From the NCBI GenBank assembly GCA_033977485.1, contig CM066998.1, forward strand, positions 29,637,501-29,701,500: a stretch of 64,000 nt of DNA, read 5' to 3'. Source of the stretch: Hydrangea macrophylla (lineage: Eukaryota; Streptophyta; Magnoliopsida; Cornales; Hydrangeaceae). The position numbers and the translations under genes are program-made. Below, piece by piece: positions 45,270 to 57,912 of the stretch (the first letter of the stretch is position 1; every line of letters begins with the position of its first letter). The notes beneath the pieces are model-generated. The model saw only the letters and a list, made by a program, of their open reading frames with translations. It did not search any database and had not been told where the DNA came from.

Positions 45270-46800
45270 CCCCAAACTCGACTCAAAGAATTGCCAAAAG
45301 AGCTTAAGTATATCTTCTTGAGGGGTAAAGAGATCTTCCTGGTGGTAATTTCGACCCTACTTGACCTCGATCAAGAAGGGAATTTGATTGAGTTGTTAAA
45401 AGATCACCGGAGTGCTTTAGGGTGGACAATCGCCGACCTAAAGGAGATAAGTCCAACCATTTGCACTCATAAAATCTACTTGGAGGACAATGCCAACCCT
45501 CGCACCAAATGCAAATGCGGTTAAACTCGCACATGAAAGAGGTCGTGAGGGCCGAAGTTATTAAGTTGTTGGACATGGGAATCATCTATCCTATTTTCGA
45601 TAGTCAATGGGTAAGCCCTACCCAAGTTATCCCAAAGAAATTCGGGGTGACGGTTGTTAAGAATCCGAAAGGAGAACTCATTCCAACTCGTGTCCCTACT
45701 AGTTGGCGAGTATGATGCATTGACTACCGAATATTGAATGTCATCACTCGAAAAGACCACTTCCCTTAACCTTTCCTCGATCAAATCAAAGAGAGGGTAG
45801 CCGAACATAAATTTTATTACTTCTTAGATGGTTATTTCGGATATAACCAAATACAAATTACTCCCGAGGATCAAGAGAAAACCACGTTCACGTGTCCCTA
45901 TGGCACGTTTGCCTATAGGATGATGTCTTTTGGACTTTGCAATGCACCGACGACTTTTCAATGGTGTATGCTTGGTATTTTTAGTGATATGGTGGAAATA
46001 AGCTTAGAAGTCTTTATGGACAACTTTAGCGTATATGGTGATTCTTTTGATGACCGTCTAGGCAATTTGAAGAGAGTCCTAGAGAGGTGCGAGGAGAAAA
46101 ATCTCATCCTCAATTAGGAGAAATGTCACTTCATGGTGGCAAAGGGGATTGTTCTTGGAAACATTATCTCGAGTGAAGGAGTTCAAGTCGACAAGGCCAA
46201 ACTAGAGCTCATCGCCGATTTACCTCCTCCCACATGCTTGAAAGATGTTAGACCTTTCCTCGGCCATGCCAGTTTCTATAAGAGGTTCATCATTGATTTT
46301 AACACAATTTCACGTCCTATATGTAATTTGCTCGGGAAAGATGTTCCTTTTGATTGTACTGAGGTGTGTCAAGAAGCCTTTGACAAGTTAAAAACTTTGC
46401 TTACGAACACCCCTATAATGCAATCCCCCGATTGATCCCTCCCATTCGAGCTTATGCGTGATGCTAGTGATTATGCCGTAGGAGCGATTTTGGGCAAACG
46501 GAAGGACAAGCTGTCATCTACTATGCAAGTAGGGTTCTCGATAGTGCCCAAATGAACTATTCTACTACCAAGAAAGAACTACTTACCATAGTCTTCTCCC
46601 TCGATAAGTTCCATCAATACTTGATTGGATCACAAATTGTGTACTTTGTCGATCACGCAACTCTAAAGTACTTTCTCCACAAGAAGGATGCTAAGGCCAG
46701 TTTGATTCGTTGGATCCTTCTTCTTCAAGAATTCGATTTGTCTATATCAAGGATAAAAAAGGTGTCAAAAATGTGGTTGCCGATCATATATCTAGTTGAT
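45270..46800 (+). pseudogene. Element B reverse transcriptase and RNase H, broken
   Basis: RT motifs appear in order: [19 protein letters not shown] (45420), MDMGIIYPIFDS-like (45570), QWVSPTQVIPKK, FLDGYFGYNQI, FGLCNAPTTFQ and FMDN near 46014. The active-site FMDD has become FMDN. RNase H shows RDASDYAVGAILG near 46455 and TTKKELLTIVF near 46560. A frameshift near 45510, stops at 45715, 45766, 46117 and 46434 and a further frameshift near 46515 disable it. Confidence 0.85.
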
Positions 46801-46815
46801 GGTAAGTTTTGAGGC

Positions 46816-47480
46816 TTGGAAAATTTATTAGCTACGAGAGTTGTTCATTCACATTGGACTCCCCAAGATAGGCGTAAATTCGAGGTTGAGGCACGATCAT
46901 TCTTCTTTGATGACCCTTATATGTTTAAATATTATGCTGATCAAATCATCCGTTGTTGTGTTCCCAACGATGAAATCCAAAGTGTACTCTCTTTTTGTCA
47001 CGACCAAGTGTGTGGTGGGCATATCTCGTCTCAAAAGACTTTGGTGAAAATCCTCCAAAGTGGATTATATTGGCCCACTCTCTTCAAAGATGCCCACAAT
47101 TATTGCAAGGCATGTCATAGATGCCAAGTACTAGGTAGTTCCATGAGAAAAAACATGATGCCCTTGAACCCAATACTTGTAATCGAAGTCTTTGATTATT
47201 GGGGAATCGATTTCATGGGGCGTATTTCCTATCTTGTTTGGGTATGAGTACATCCTCGTCGCGGTTGATATTTATGTTTCTAAGTGGGTCGAGGCAATTG
47301 CGAGCAAGCACAATGACCACAAAACCATTTTGAAATTCCTTAAAGAGAATATCTTGTCTCGATTCGGAATTCTAAAGGCCATAATAAGCGACCAAGGAGC
47401 ACATTTTTGCAATCATCCTTTCAAACTTCTCATGGAAAATATGGCATAACTCATAAAACCTCGACCACTTACCAATCGAA
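46816..47480 (+). pseudogene. Element B integrase, truncated
   Basis: The HHCC finger is present (CHDQVCGGHISSQKT, then CKACHRCQ). It is followed by DYWGIDFMG with the first catalytic Asp and IISDQGAHFCNHP with the second. A frameshift near 47220 separates them. Sequence ends before the catalytic Glu. Confidence 0.85.
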
Positions 47481-47769
47481 GTATGAACTTTTTTTTTGTT
47501 TCTATAATTCTTTTTTTAATAAAAAAAAAGTAACAAAAAAATTATTTGTTCCATCTTATTCTTTGTCCCTAATTAAGCCACCATTACATATCATAACTAT
47601 TCCACCGCGCGTACCTCTAATCACCACTAGTAACAACTTCCACCCGGCACCCACCACATAGAAAAATGCAAAAAATAAATGGTTAAAGTGAATTTGGTTA
47701 TGAAGAAGATGGACAAAGAATTGTGTAAATGATCGAATGATGAGCATACTTATCATTTTAAGGTAAAAT
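47481..47769. other. Unassigned flank between element B and the retroposon
   Basis: AT-rich, with a poly(A)-rich patch at about 47519-47540. No feature recognised. Confidence 0.4.
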
Positions 47770-47786
47770 AAAACCTTGTTAGGATT

Positions 47787-50348
47787 GCTTCAAAAAAAGG
47801 AAAATTTTGAGATAAACCCCTTAAAATTGGTCTATATTTTGTAAAACCCAACTAGGTTTATTTTTCAATATAAAACCAAGTCCTCATTTGTTTTTAAGCT
47901 CAACCCCTTTTAAAAATTTTGTTTTTATGACAAATCTATCCCCACCTCTACCACAATCGTCAGCTTTACCACTAGCACGATTGCTACCATCGCTGCCACC
48001 ACCAGTATCGCCACCACGCCACCCCATCTCTGCCACCACCACGCCACCCCATCACCACCACTGCCATCACAACACCACTATCGCTACCATCGCAGCACCA
48101 CCATTGCCACCATCATAGAGCCACCACCCTCGCCACCGTGTCCACCATTTCAGCACCACCATCGCCACTACATCTACCATTGCAGCACTAGCACCATCAC
48201 AGCACCACCACTACCATCGCCGTCTCCATCGTCGTCACCATCACCATGTCCTCACCACCACCACCACCACCACCATCGTTACTGTCATTACCACCACCAT
48301 CGTCTACTATTGCATCACAGCCACCGCCATCACAACACCACCACGACCACTACCAGCACCACAATATTATCTGTTTTTGAAAACAGATCATATTATCTAT
48401 TTTGAAAATATTATTTGTTTTCAAAAATAGATAATTTCAAAGCACCACCACCACTACCACCACCACCACCACCGCAATAGTAGCAACAGTAGCACCACCA
48501 CCACCAACACCAACACCCCCTTTCCTCATAATAGCACCATTGTGATGTTATTATCTGTCATGCTCAACAGCTAATATTATCTGTATGGTAAGAAATACTA
48601 ATCATTATGATGTTATTATAGATCAACAAAATAGATAATTTGACATTAAACCCTAGAAATCCTGTAACATGCGATTAAACCATAATATTTCACCTTTTCT
48701 GTTCGGATTGCTGGTCTTTTTGGTTTCAAGAGATAGTATTATCTGTTTGATAGCACATAATATTATATGTTTTGCAACCAATGACAAGTTTATGGTATAT
48801 GATGATCATGATATTAAAACATATTATTATCTGTTAAAATGGTTCATAATGTTTTGCAAAACCACCGCCATCACAGCACCACCACGACCACCACCACCAG
48901 CACCACAATATTATCTATTTTTGAAAATAAATAATTTTGCAGCACCACCACCACCATCGGAGCACCACCACTACCACTACCCCCCATAACAGCACAGTTC
49001 ACAACCACCGCTATCATAGCACCACCACGACCACCAGCAGTAGTTCAATATTATCTATTTTTGAAAATAGATAATATTATCTGCTTTCTAAAATTGATAA
49101 TTTTTCAGCAGCACCTCCACCATCGGAGCATCACCACCACCACTACCACTTCCCCCATAATAGCACAGTTCACAACCACCGCCATCACAGCACCACCACG
49201 ACCAACCACCAGCACCACCACAATATTATCTATTTTTGAAAACATATAATATTATCTGTTTTCTAAAATTGATAATTTTTCAGCACCACCTCCACCATCG
49301 GAGCACCACCACTACAGCACCACCACCACTACCTCCCCCATAACCGCACAGTTCAAAACCACCGCCATCACAGCACCACCACGACCACCACCAGACGCAC
49401 CACAACATTATCTGTTTTTGAAAACAGATAATATTATCTGTTTTCTAAAACTGATAATTTTTCAGCATCACCTCCACCATCGGAGCACCACCACTACCAC
49501 CACCTCTCCCATAACTGCACAGTTCACAACCATCACCATCACAGCAACACTACAATATTATCTTATTTTGAAAATAGATAACATTATCTATTTTCTAAAA
49601 ATGAGAATTTTTCAATAACATCTAGCTCCACCATCGGAGCACCACCACCAATACCACCACCACCACCCCCATAACAACACAGTTCACAACCACCGCCATC
49701 ACAGCACCACCACGACCATCACCAGCAGCACCACAATATTATCTATTTTTGAAAATAGATAATATTATCTATTTTCTAAAACTGATAATTTTTCAGCACC
49801 ACCTCCACTATCGGAGCAACACCATCGCACCACCACCACCACCACCACCACTATAATCATCGTTGCTGTCATCGTTGCCATCGCCGTCGCCATCGACATC
49901 ACACCATTGTGACCTCCATTACCATCTTCATTACCACCACCATCACAGCACCACCACTACCATCGCAGCCCCACTACTACCATCATCACACCACCACCAC
50001 CACCATCGTCAACCTCCATCTGCAATTTCAGCACCTCCACCACCACGTCACCTGCATCACTATCGCAATACCACCACAACCATCGCCACCTCCATCACCA
50101 TCGCAGCACCACCATCACCATCGCTACCTCCATCTACAATCACAGCACCTCCACAACCATGTCACCTCTTTCTGGTTTTGATTTTTTGTCTCGTGTAGTA
50201 GGAGAGGGCATTTTTCGGTTTCTTAGGAAATTAGGTCATTTTGATCTTTTTGGTTGGGGAAGGGGTTATTGAGTTAAATATTTGGCCTTGGGCTTTATGT
50301 AGCATTATATTGATTTTAGAGTGCTATGGCTGAGTGCCCCCAAAAAAA
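47787..50348 (+). mobile_element. Poly(A)-tailed retroposon carrying a CCA-rich minisatellite
   Basis: The segment ends in an A run just before 50349. It is flanked by a 17-bp direct repeat AAAACCTTGYTAGGATT (47770-47786 and 50349-50365) with one mismatch, the signature of LINE-type target-primed insertion. There is no reverse transcriptase or other credible ORF. It consists of a unique 5' part of about 150 bp, a CCA/CAT-rich core from 47940 to 50165, and a unique T-rich 3' part of about 170 bp. The architecture resembles a composite VNTR retroposon, and its enzyme would have to come from a LINE. Confidence 0.65.
48860..49860. repeat. Minisatellite of about 150-185 bp units, each with an AT-rich hairpin
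   Basis: Five to six units repeat the order CCGCCATCACAGCACCACCACGACC, CACAATATTATCT, then the hairpin, then TTTTTCAGCACCACCTCCACC. Hairpin starts are near 48906, 49046, 49222, 49405, 49553 and 49735. The stem exists in two complementary versions, TCTATTTT/AAAATAGA and TCTGTTTT/AAAACAGA. Confidence 0.85.
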
Positions 50349-50365
50349 AAAACCTTGCTAGGATT

Positions 50366-51034
50366 TATAGTTACCACCCTACCCCAACAAGATGTCATTC
50401 TTAATGTAACTAGGAAAAGCATTACAAAAACCATGCCCGTCAGAACTACGCTAAACCACTACCACATGCGATTAAATGTTAGCTTTTAATTAACAATAAG
50501 TGAATATATAAAGTCCAAAACGCCCAAACTATCTGGGTTAAAATATAATTAACTCAATGTTTAAACAAGGAGTATTGTCTGTAAATGTAATGTATGTTGA
50601 TGCAGCGGGATGTATTTCTTAGTTTGATTTATGGGAATTTTAGTCAAAAATCTATTACAATAGACTCTTTTTACTTAGTATTAGGTCCAACTCATTTTTA
50701 ATTTTAGTGAAAAGTCCACATGTTATAAAAGTTATGCGAGATTTCACATGACATTGTAAAAAAAACAAACTAGTTATGTAAATTTCATAGAAAAAAGTTA
50801 TATGAAATTTCACACAACTTTTAAAACATAGGGATTTGATCCGACTATGTTTCATATATTAGCCATGGAGTTTTGACCAAAATAAAAAGTGGATTGCCCT
50901 TTAAACTTAATAAGTTTAAAATGAGGGACTTTTTACTAAATTTGTATTGATTTATTCTCTCTCTTTTTAGAATCAGTATTTGCCTTGTTTTTTTTTTTTT
51001 GGGGGAGGGGGTGGGTTAGTTTTGTTTTCTTAGT
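50366..51034. other. Intergenic DNA, nothing recognised
   Basis: AT-rich with no supported ORF. A T/G homopolymer patch lies near 50989-51010. Confidence 0.4.
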
Positions 51035-51043
51035 GAGCAAGAT

Positions 51044-51201
51044 GAGTAATGCTAAGTACATCTAAAACATACACTTAAAAAGAACACAAGTTAACGTGGA
51101 TCTCTTAAAATACTCCATGTGTTCATATATTTGGTAACTAAAGAGTATTTTAGGAGATTCACATCAGCTTGTGTTCTTTTTCGGTGTACATAACATTACT
51201 C
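51044..51201. mobile_element. Mutator-like MITE, family M, copy 3
   Basis: It begins GAGTAATGCTAAGTACA and ends TGTACATAACATTACTC. The 9-bp flanks GAGCAAGAT (51035-51043) and AAGCAAGAT (51202-51210) match at eight positions. Confidence 0.8.
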
Positions 51202-51210
51202 AAGCAAGAT

Positions 51211-52764
51211 ACCTAGTATTATAAATAATTTTTATAATGGATGTAAACCTCTTTTGAGGGATTGATAGTTGATTAAACAAAATTGTTGAGAGCTTGTTCC
51301 TCTTTTATCAATTGTTCTTGCATTCAGTGTAACAACGAGACAGTAGAAGCCGACTTGTCCGTATTTTGTGTGTGTTAACGAGAGTAGAGCTTTGTTCCTA
51401 ATATTGTTTTGATAGTCAACAGGTTCAAGAAGTCGGTTTACATTCTGGTTCTCATCTCTTTGACTTGTATTCCGATCATTTATGCTCTATGCTTACAAGA
51501 CAAACATTATATGATATTAATGTACATATGTGCTACTTCTTGATAATGTAGTGCAATGGAATTATGAGGATTTAAGTATATATGAAACAAAAAATTAAAG
51601 GAGTGTCCAGAGAGGTGGCCTGTGAGTTCAAACCCATAACAAGTTGACCTTCTCTTCAATAAAAGAAGAGCCATTTGATTTAGTGCACATGTTCTTTCAC
51701 TGTAATGAAGGAGAAAGAGTAATGGAAATGTTAATATAGTCTATAGAATATATATTAATTGATTATCTCACCAACTTCTGCCAACCCTTCATTCAAGGAT
51801 CAATACTCACCATCTACACTTACTTTGTCTTCAATAATATTGATTAATAAGAAAAGTCAAATAAACCTTATCTCAACCATTTTAACTTCTAATTTTTTAT
51901 TGATGATTTCCATGTTCTTGACATCATCATTCGTTTGGTACTGTTTGAAACTTTAACATTAGTAGAGCTTTAAATATGCATCAGATTATATGTTTTAGAG
52001 GGAAAACGATATGATCCAAGGCAATAAAATAACTTATGTGTGGATAGTTTTTTGATATAACCACCTCTACTACGTTTGGCTTCCAGATTTAGCAAAAGTA
52101 GATTGAAGGATAAAGAAAAGAAATGAAGACAAAAATTACTAGTGTTTTATCCAGTTAATAAAAAGAATAAAAATGCTATATCTATAATGAATATTCTGCT
52201 GGGAATTCCATAATTAACAATTCTGACTTTTGATTTTAATGGGTTCCATGTGGGATTTATATGGGTCTCACGTAGGATCCACCTGAATCAAGGAACAAAA
52301 TGTGTTGGTTGTGAAATTTATTGTTGGTGTTTCATTACTCTAAAAAGAATCTCAAAGGTAGTTAAAAATCGAGAAATAGGATTTGAAATTCCTAGAAAAT
52401 TAGTTTGGCCGGTTTGCTAACCTTTTTTTTGTTTTTTCTTTCATAAGTTTTATTTTATTATATATATTTTTTCTGTTGTGTCCTCTGTCCAAGAAAAAGT
52501 GATTTTCTTTTCTTCGGCAAAATTCATCAAACAGATTTAATCAGCAACATGTTCATATAAGATGGTTTTATCTAGGTCAAATTTGAATATTTTTAATTTC
52601 GGGGTTGGATGAAGTTTATGAACTATCTGTCTTAATTTAGTAAGATAAAGTATAACTAAAACAAAGATGGTTTTAGTAATGAAAAAAATATATAGGAGAG
52701 AACTCTTGTGGAAGTGGCAGTGGAACCAACCTTTCTCCCAAAATTCTATCACACATAACAGAAG
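51211..52764. other. Intergenic DNA, nothing recognised
   Basis: No gene or clear repeat is visible on either strand. Confidence 0.4.
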
Positions 52765-52831
52765 AATTATTTTGGGATTATTAAAAATCATTCAATTTTA
52801 TTTGAAATTTTAAAAGACAGTCAGCTACTTT

Positions 52832-53321
52832 TGTTGGAATTTTGGGTTTCCTCTTATTTGGGCATTGGGCTTTTTATTTCAAAAATACAAACAAAGTCAT
52901 TTACAATGATATGACTAATATCCTGTATTAAAATTATGGCCGTTGGAGGCTATTAACTCCTGTATTAAAAATATGGCCGTTGGAGGCTATTAAATCTGTT
53001 TTTTAATAAAATGACCGTTGGGCAGTTTGTCTAATATAAATAGTCTTCTATCTTTCATTTTACAAATAGAAAAATTTCTCTCCCTTTTGTGATTCTTTAC
53101 AAAAATCATTTTCATTTTTTTGGAGCAATTCTGAGCACTCAAATATACTTCCAATTCGAGTGCACGTTTGGAAGAAACTGATTGCTGAATCCTGGAGAGC
53201 ATAGCGCTGTGACCTTGTGCATCGAGTCATTGACTCCGAGGGGCGGAATTGTTCTTAAGGACAGTGCTAACGTAGCATGCCTCAATCAGTGTCATAGCCG
53301 TATCCTTCCAATTTTCTAACA
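52832..53321 (+). repeat. 5' LTR of copia element E
   Basis: It starts TGTTGGAATTTTGGG and ends TTTTCTAACA. It contains an internal tandem duplication of about 37 bp (ATGGCCGTTGGAGGCTATTAA twice, 52921-52993) and a TATA-like CTAATATAAATAG near 53031. Confidence 0.92.
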
Positions 53322-55189
53322 ATCTTAAGAACAATTACTGGATGCTGCTATGATTGTCGCGAATTCGAGATGTTTGTCAAAGAGGCTATTGATTCGGTAA
53401 TATTATCTCTATTCTATTTACTGTTACAACAATTTTTTGAGACGTTTCTGTCTGAAATGTTCAATCAGTCTCTTTGTCCCTTTGTTTTTGAGAACTTTCA
53501 TTTTTAGCGGTAGTATCGTGAAAGATGCATTGTTTTCCCAAACTTCATAATGGCTCTGATATTATATCTATGCAAAACAGTTTAACTATGTTCGTAAAAT
53601 GGGGTCCTTTAAATTGATTTGATTTATTAAAAAATTTTCTAGAAAGTCGTGGTCGGTTGTCTTCAATATATCATTTCCTAATAGATACATAGACATATAG
53701 AAATTCGGGAACACACTGTACATGTAAATTGTGGATTAATTCTTTTGATGCTTACATGTACTTTTGACATCAGTTTGCCATCATTCAATAAGACATGTAC
53801 AGGGTTCTATGTAAATGGTTTTGTTGTTCTCAGTGGTTAACAAATATAAAATGGATGTCTATTCATTTGCAAAATCATAAATTGTAATCATATCCATCAC
53901 TAATGGTCTTTAATGCACACACATATATTTTATGTACATTCATGTACATGCCCAGTATGGGAAATTCTTATGGGAAGATATATTAATTGGTTTAGTTGTG
54001 CCTATCAACCATTTAAGTGTATTGAATAATGGAATTATGCAAAGTTGCACCGGTTAGAAAAGAAAGAAAGATGGAATATTTTTTAACTAGTCAATTATTG
54101 GTGCATATTTATGGAGAGGTGCAGCTCTTGTGTACATGTTTGTAAAACAATGTACGGTTTCAAGTCAGACCGTTTTAATTTATACAGGGTCGTTACGGTG
54201 TTTTGAAAAAAAAAAAGAAAAAAAAAATTATATTAGAGTGATAATCTGTATATTCGAAATCTCTTTATTTTGTATCAATTGAGTACTGGTCTTAATTCAT
54301 TCGTTGAATTTTGTGTATATTAATGTAACCTTCATTTCAGTTGCAGCCCATGGAAATTTTTGGTTAAACGAATAATATTCACTGTCTTGGTTGTCTGAGT
54401 GATATGGTATCTCAGTCCATTAAGTCTCTTGTAATAATATTTTGTCCCCTCTATTTTCTGGGGAATACTTTTCTACTTAAGCATTGGAGGGCCGCACCAT
54501 ATTTGCTGTGAATCTACATGTAACATACAATACATATGTATAGTGCTCAATGTTGTGATGATATATATTTATATATATTGAGATGAGATTTTATTGGGTA
54601 TGACATGTTGGCATGAACTCGTATACCCTTTTGACCCAATAATTGTAAATAGCGATATTGTAGTCAGCAGAGATCCAATTGAGTTGTTGTAAATATTTGG
54701 GGATAGTTTTACTAAACTGCGTGTGTTGTTGTTAATACAGTACCCCACTCTAAAACTTGCAATTACTCTTTTAGCTTTTGAAAATTCAGATTTAATTATT
54801 TTCAAGATTAGGTTATTTGGTTTATGCTAGGATTTTTAATCCTAAGGAAATTGCTAGTAAAGTAGTAGAATATGCCTTTTTTGAGACATGCGTATAACAA
54901 TAATGCATGTAGCTTTTAGACATAAATGTCTATGTGACTTCTTGAGTCTATTAATGCTAATTTTTACGAGCATGAATTTCCTTTTAAAATTGAGAAACTG
55001 TTTTTTGTCCTATCTATATAATTGAATATAAAGTGCATGATAAAGATCATGACACATAGTTTGGCCACTAAGGAATAGAAGGCTAAGTGCTAAATTTTTT
55101 ATCCATTTACTTTAGAAAGAGATTCATTTTTTTAAGGATGCTCTTACCACTTTAAGCTTTTTAATATGATGGTTTGATTGAAAATTAAT

Positions 55190-55543
55190 GTGCAGCTACT
55201 TTAGTAGCTAAGGGGTTTAAAGAAAATTGTTGACGTTTTGGATATTTATTCTCATGCTATGTCCATTTGAACATATTAGTTGTTGCTGATATGTATGAGT
55301 TAAATATTTATCAAAAGGATGTTAAAACCTTAGTTTTAATGAAGAGTTAGAGAAGAAAATTTATTTGAATAAACCGAAGGGTTTATAAAATAAAGTGTGT
55401 ACACTTGTTTATACCCTCTAGCTATATGGTTCGAAAGTGGCACCCAACAAGTGGCATGAATTTTTTTTTTCATCAAACTATTATTACAAAATGTTTTAAT
55501 GTGACAAATGGGATGTATGTGATGATACAGATACATGAGTATG

Positions 55544-55581
<38 letters not shown>

Positions 55582-56420
55582 TTTAGAGATTGCAAGAAAA
55601 ACCAAGTTTTCTTGTCACTTAATTTTGATTTAAAAGATTGGGTGAATTCCTATGTAATTTTATAAATTAAAATTACAAAATCTCTTGTTAATATTTCGTT
55701 TGGTCAATATCACTAGATTGGAGAAGTTATGAGTAAGGAAAACTATTTTCGGAATAGAGTGAGAATTACGGGAAAGTAAATACTCTTCAAGGGAAAATGA
55801 AGTGTTTACTTGATGACTCGCTTAGTACTATTCTTTTGGTACTAGAGAGTTTGAGTTAAATATCACCCCCATGAAGAAAATTTTAGAAAATGTTGTATAT
55901 CCGGAGAATTATTTTGAAAATGTATTGCATACTTCAAATTCGAAAGAATTCAAATTTTGGTTTTTTCAAGACCAGATTTTAGCCAAAATTTTTTTTGGGG
56001 GGATGAAAGTATGTATTTTCAAAAATCAGTGATGCAAATTGGATTTCGGATTCAGATAAGACGAATTCAATGAGTGAATTTATTTTTCACTTAGTTGAGG
56101 TGCGGTATCTTGGAAGTCGTCCAAGCAAACTTGCACAACTAAGTCAATGATGGAATATGAGTTTGTAGCTTTTAAGAAAGCTAGTTTTGAGGCTGAGTGG
56201 CTTAAAAGCTTCTTAGCAGATATTCCTATTTGGAATAAACATTGAGATAGCCAGGCTGTAAAAGGCTGAGCTATGAAAAAGTCTTATAAAGGCAAGAGTA
56301 GGTATATACGCCTAAGTCATAATATTATGAGACAACTGTTTGAGATAAAGTTTCTCTTAATTTTGTAAGGCCAGAAGAGAGTTTGGTTGATACTTTAACA
56401 GTACCACTAGGGAGAAAACT
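55190..56420 (+). pseudogene. Copia reverse transcriptase and RNase H remnants
   Basis: Fragments in order resemble copia pol: VAKGFK near 55207, DIYSHAMS near 55240, YQKDVKT near 55310 followed by ELEEKIYLNKPKGF, then LYGSKVAPNKWHE near 55420. RNase H-like pieces follow (EFIFHL, SRPSKLAQLS and AEWLK) near 56070-56200. Stops and frameshifts interrupt every domain. Gag, protease and integrase are not recognisable. Confidence 0.75.
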
Positions 56421-57031
56421 AATGTATGAAACATCGAGGGGAATGGGGCTTATGCCTATAACAAAAATCAACAATGATGGTAACCCAACCTATGTAATTG
56501 GAGAACCCAAGAAATAGGTTCATATGGGTAATAACAAGTCATTGGTTGATTTGAGATGCACTATAATTTGATTATCTTGTTGCCTATTCCTATGGTGTAT
56601 AGTGCAATTGCAATGAGAATGGTTGAGTTAAACTCTTAATGAATTCCATAGTCCATACTGAATGGATGGTATGTTTAATTGCAATGCATACTTGATGGAT
56701 TCACCTATATAAGTGTGAAAGTGGGCCGCTTTCTATGAAAACGTAGGCAAGTTTTCTAGAGCACTTATGAAAATTCAGGACTGGCGCAGGGCCTAGATGT
56801 GCCACACCGATTAGAGTTGCTCAAATTCTGAGGAATCAATGTGGGTATAAGACGACTGGTTTACGTTAAGGGATTCTGGTTCATAGAAATTTTATTTCAC
56901 CAAATCCTTGTAAGTCACTTCTTATATTCCTAGGGACTGGTTCATAGCCTTAAAGGCACCAGTTTTGATGCATTGAATTCTCTTGCTCCATTCTTTTATG
57001 TGTTGTTTAAATTTTTGAAATAGGGGGGGAT

Positions 57032-57520
57032 TGTTGGAATTTTGGGTTTCCTCTTATTTGGGCATTGGGCTTTTTATTTCAAATATACAAATAAAGTCAT
57101 TTACAATGATATGACTAATATCCTGTATTAAAAATATGGCCGTTGGAGGCTATTAACTCCTGTATTAAAAATATGGCCGTTGGAGGCTATTAAATCTGTT
57201 TTTAATAAAATGACCGTTGGGCAGTTTGTCTAATATAAATAGTCTTCTATCTTTCATTTTACAAATAGAAAAATTTCTTTCCCTTTTGTGATTCTTTACA
57301 AAAATCATTTTCATTTTTTTGGAGCAATTCTGAGCACTCAAATATACTTCCAATTCGAGTGCACGTTTGGAAGAAACTGATTGCTGAATCCTGGAGAGCA
57401 TAGCGCTGTGACCTTGTGCATCGAGTCATTGACTCCGAGGGGCGGAATTGTTCTTAAGGACAGTGCTAACGTAGCATGCCTCAATCAGTGTCATAGCCGT
57501 ATCCTTCCAATTTTCCAACA
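57032..57520 (+). repeat. 3' LTR of copia element E
   Basis: It matches 52832-53321 with about six differences, including one single-base length change in a T run. Confidence 0.92.
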
Positions 57521-57725
57521 ACTTTTTCAAAATAAATAGGAAATTAAATTAAAACTCTAAATTTAAAAACACATCAACTTTTGATTTTTTAAAATAAAAG
57601 TATTAAAAAATTACATTTACCCCCCATCTTCTTCCTCACCACCACCCCCACCAACTGCCACCACTATGGCTGGCCACCACACGACGACCACGACCACCAA
57701 CCACTCCCACCACCCCCGCCACAGC

Positions 57726-57770
<45 letters not shown>

Positions 57771-57788
57771 CACATGAGTATAAATATA

Positions 57789-57906
57789 GGGAATTGCTAT
57801 GTACACCGCTCAATTTTACAAAAGTGAGAATTTTTAGAAGAAAAATGATTAGAATAAAGAAATTTCGGTGTACATAGCAAATACACAGGTGTACATAGCA
57901 ATTTCC
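57789..57906. mobile_element. Small MITE with 8-bp TSD inside the foldback element
   Basis: The ends GGGAATTGCTATGTACACC and GGTGTACATAGCAATTTCC are inverted repeats. TAAATATA flanks both sides (57781-57788 and 57907-57914), fitting a hAT-type insertion. An extra internal copy of CGGTGTACATAGCAA precedes the right end. Confidence 0.8.
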
Positions 57907-57912
57907 TAAATA

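Larger units (their letters stand above)
44709..47480 (+). mobile_element. Element B, piece 3 (protease to integrase), 3'-truncated
   Basis: Starting with the second AGGCC copy, the coding order of an Athila pol resumes: protease remainder, RT, RNase H and integrase. It breaks off in the integrase core (THKTSTTYQSKYE) near 47480. No integrase C-terminus, 3' region or 3' LTR follows, so the right end of element B has been lost. Confidence 0.85.
52832..57520 (+). mobile_element. Ty1/copia retrotransposon E, non-autonomous
   Basis: LTRs are at 52832-53321 and 57032-57520, with TG..CA ends, a perfect 5-bp TSD ACTTT (52827-52831 and 57521-57525) and a polypurine tract AAATAGGGGGGGA before the 3' LTR. 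The LTRs differ at only about six positions by eye, so it moved recently. The interior holds only broken pol remnants, so it must have moved using another element's proteins. No convincing tRNA-Met primer site follows the 5' LTR. Confidence 0.88.

Noticed and set aside
47940..50180. Several open frames rich in His, Thr and Pro
   Set aside because: They come from the CCA/CAT minisatellite, which is open in several frames on low-complexity grounds alone.
53322..55190. Copia gag or integrase in the 5' half of element E
   Set aside because: No zinc knuckle, protease or integrase motif could be read in any frame.
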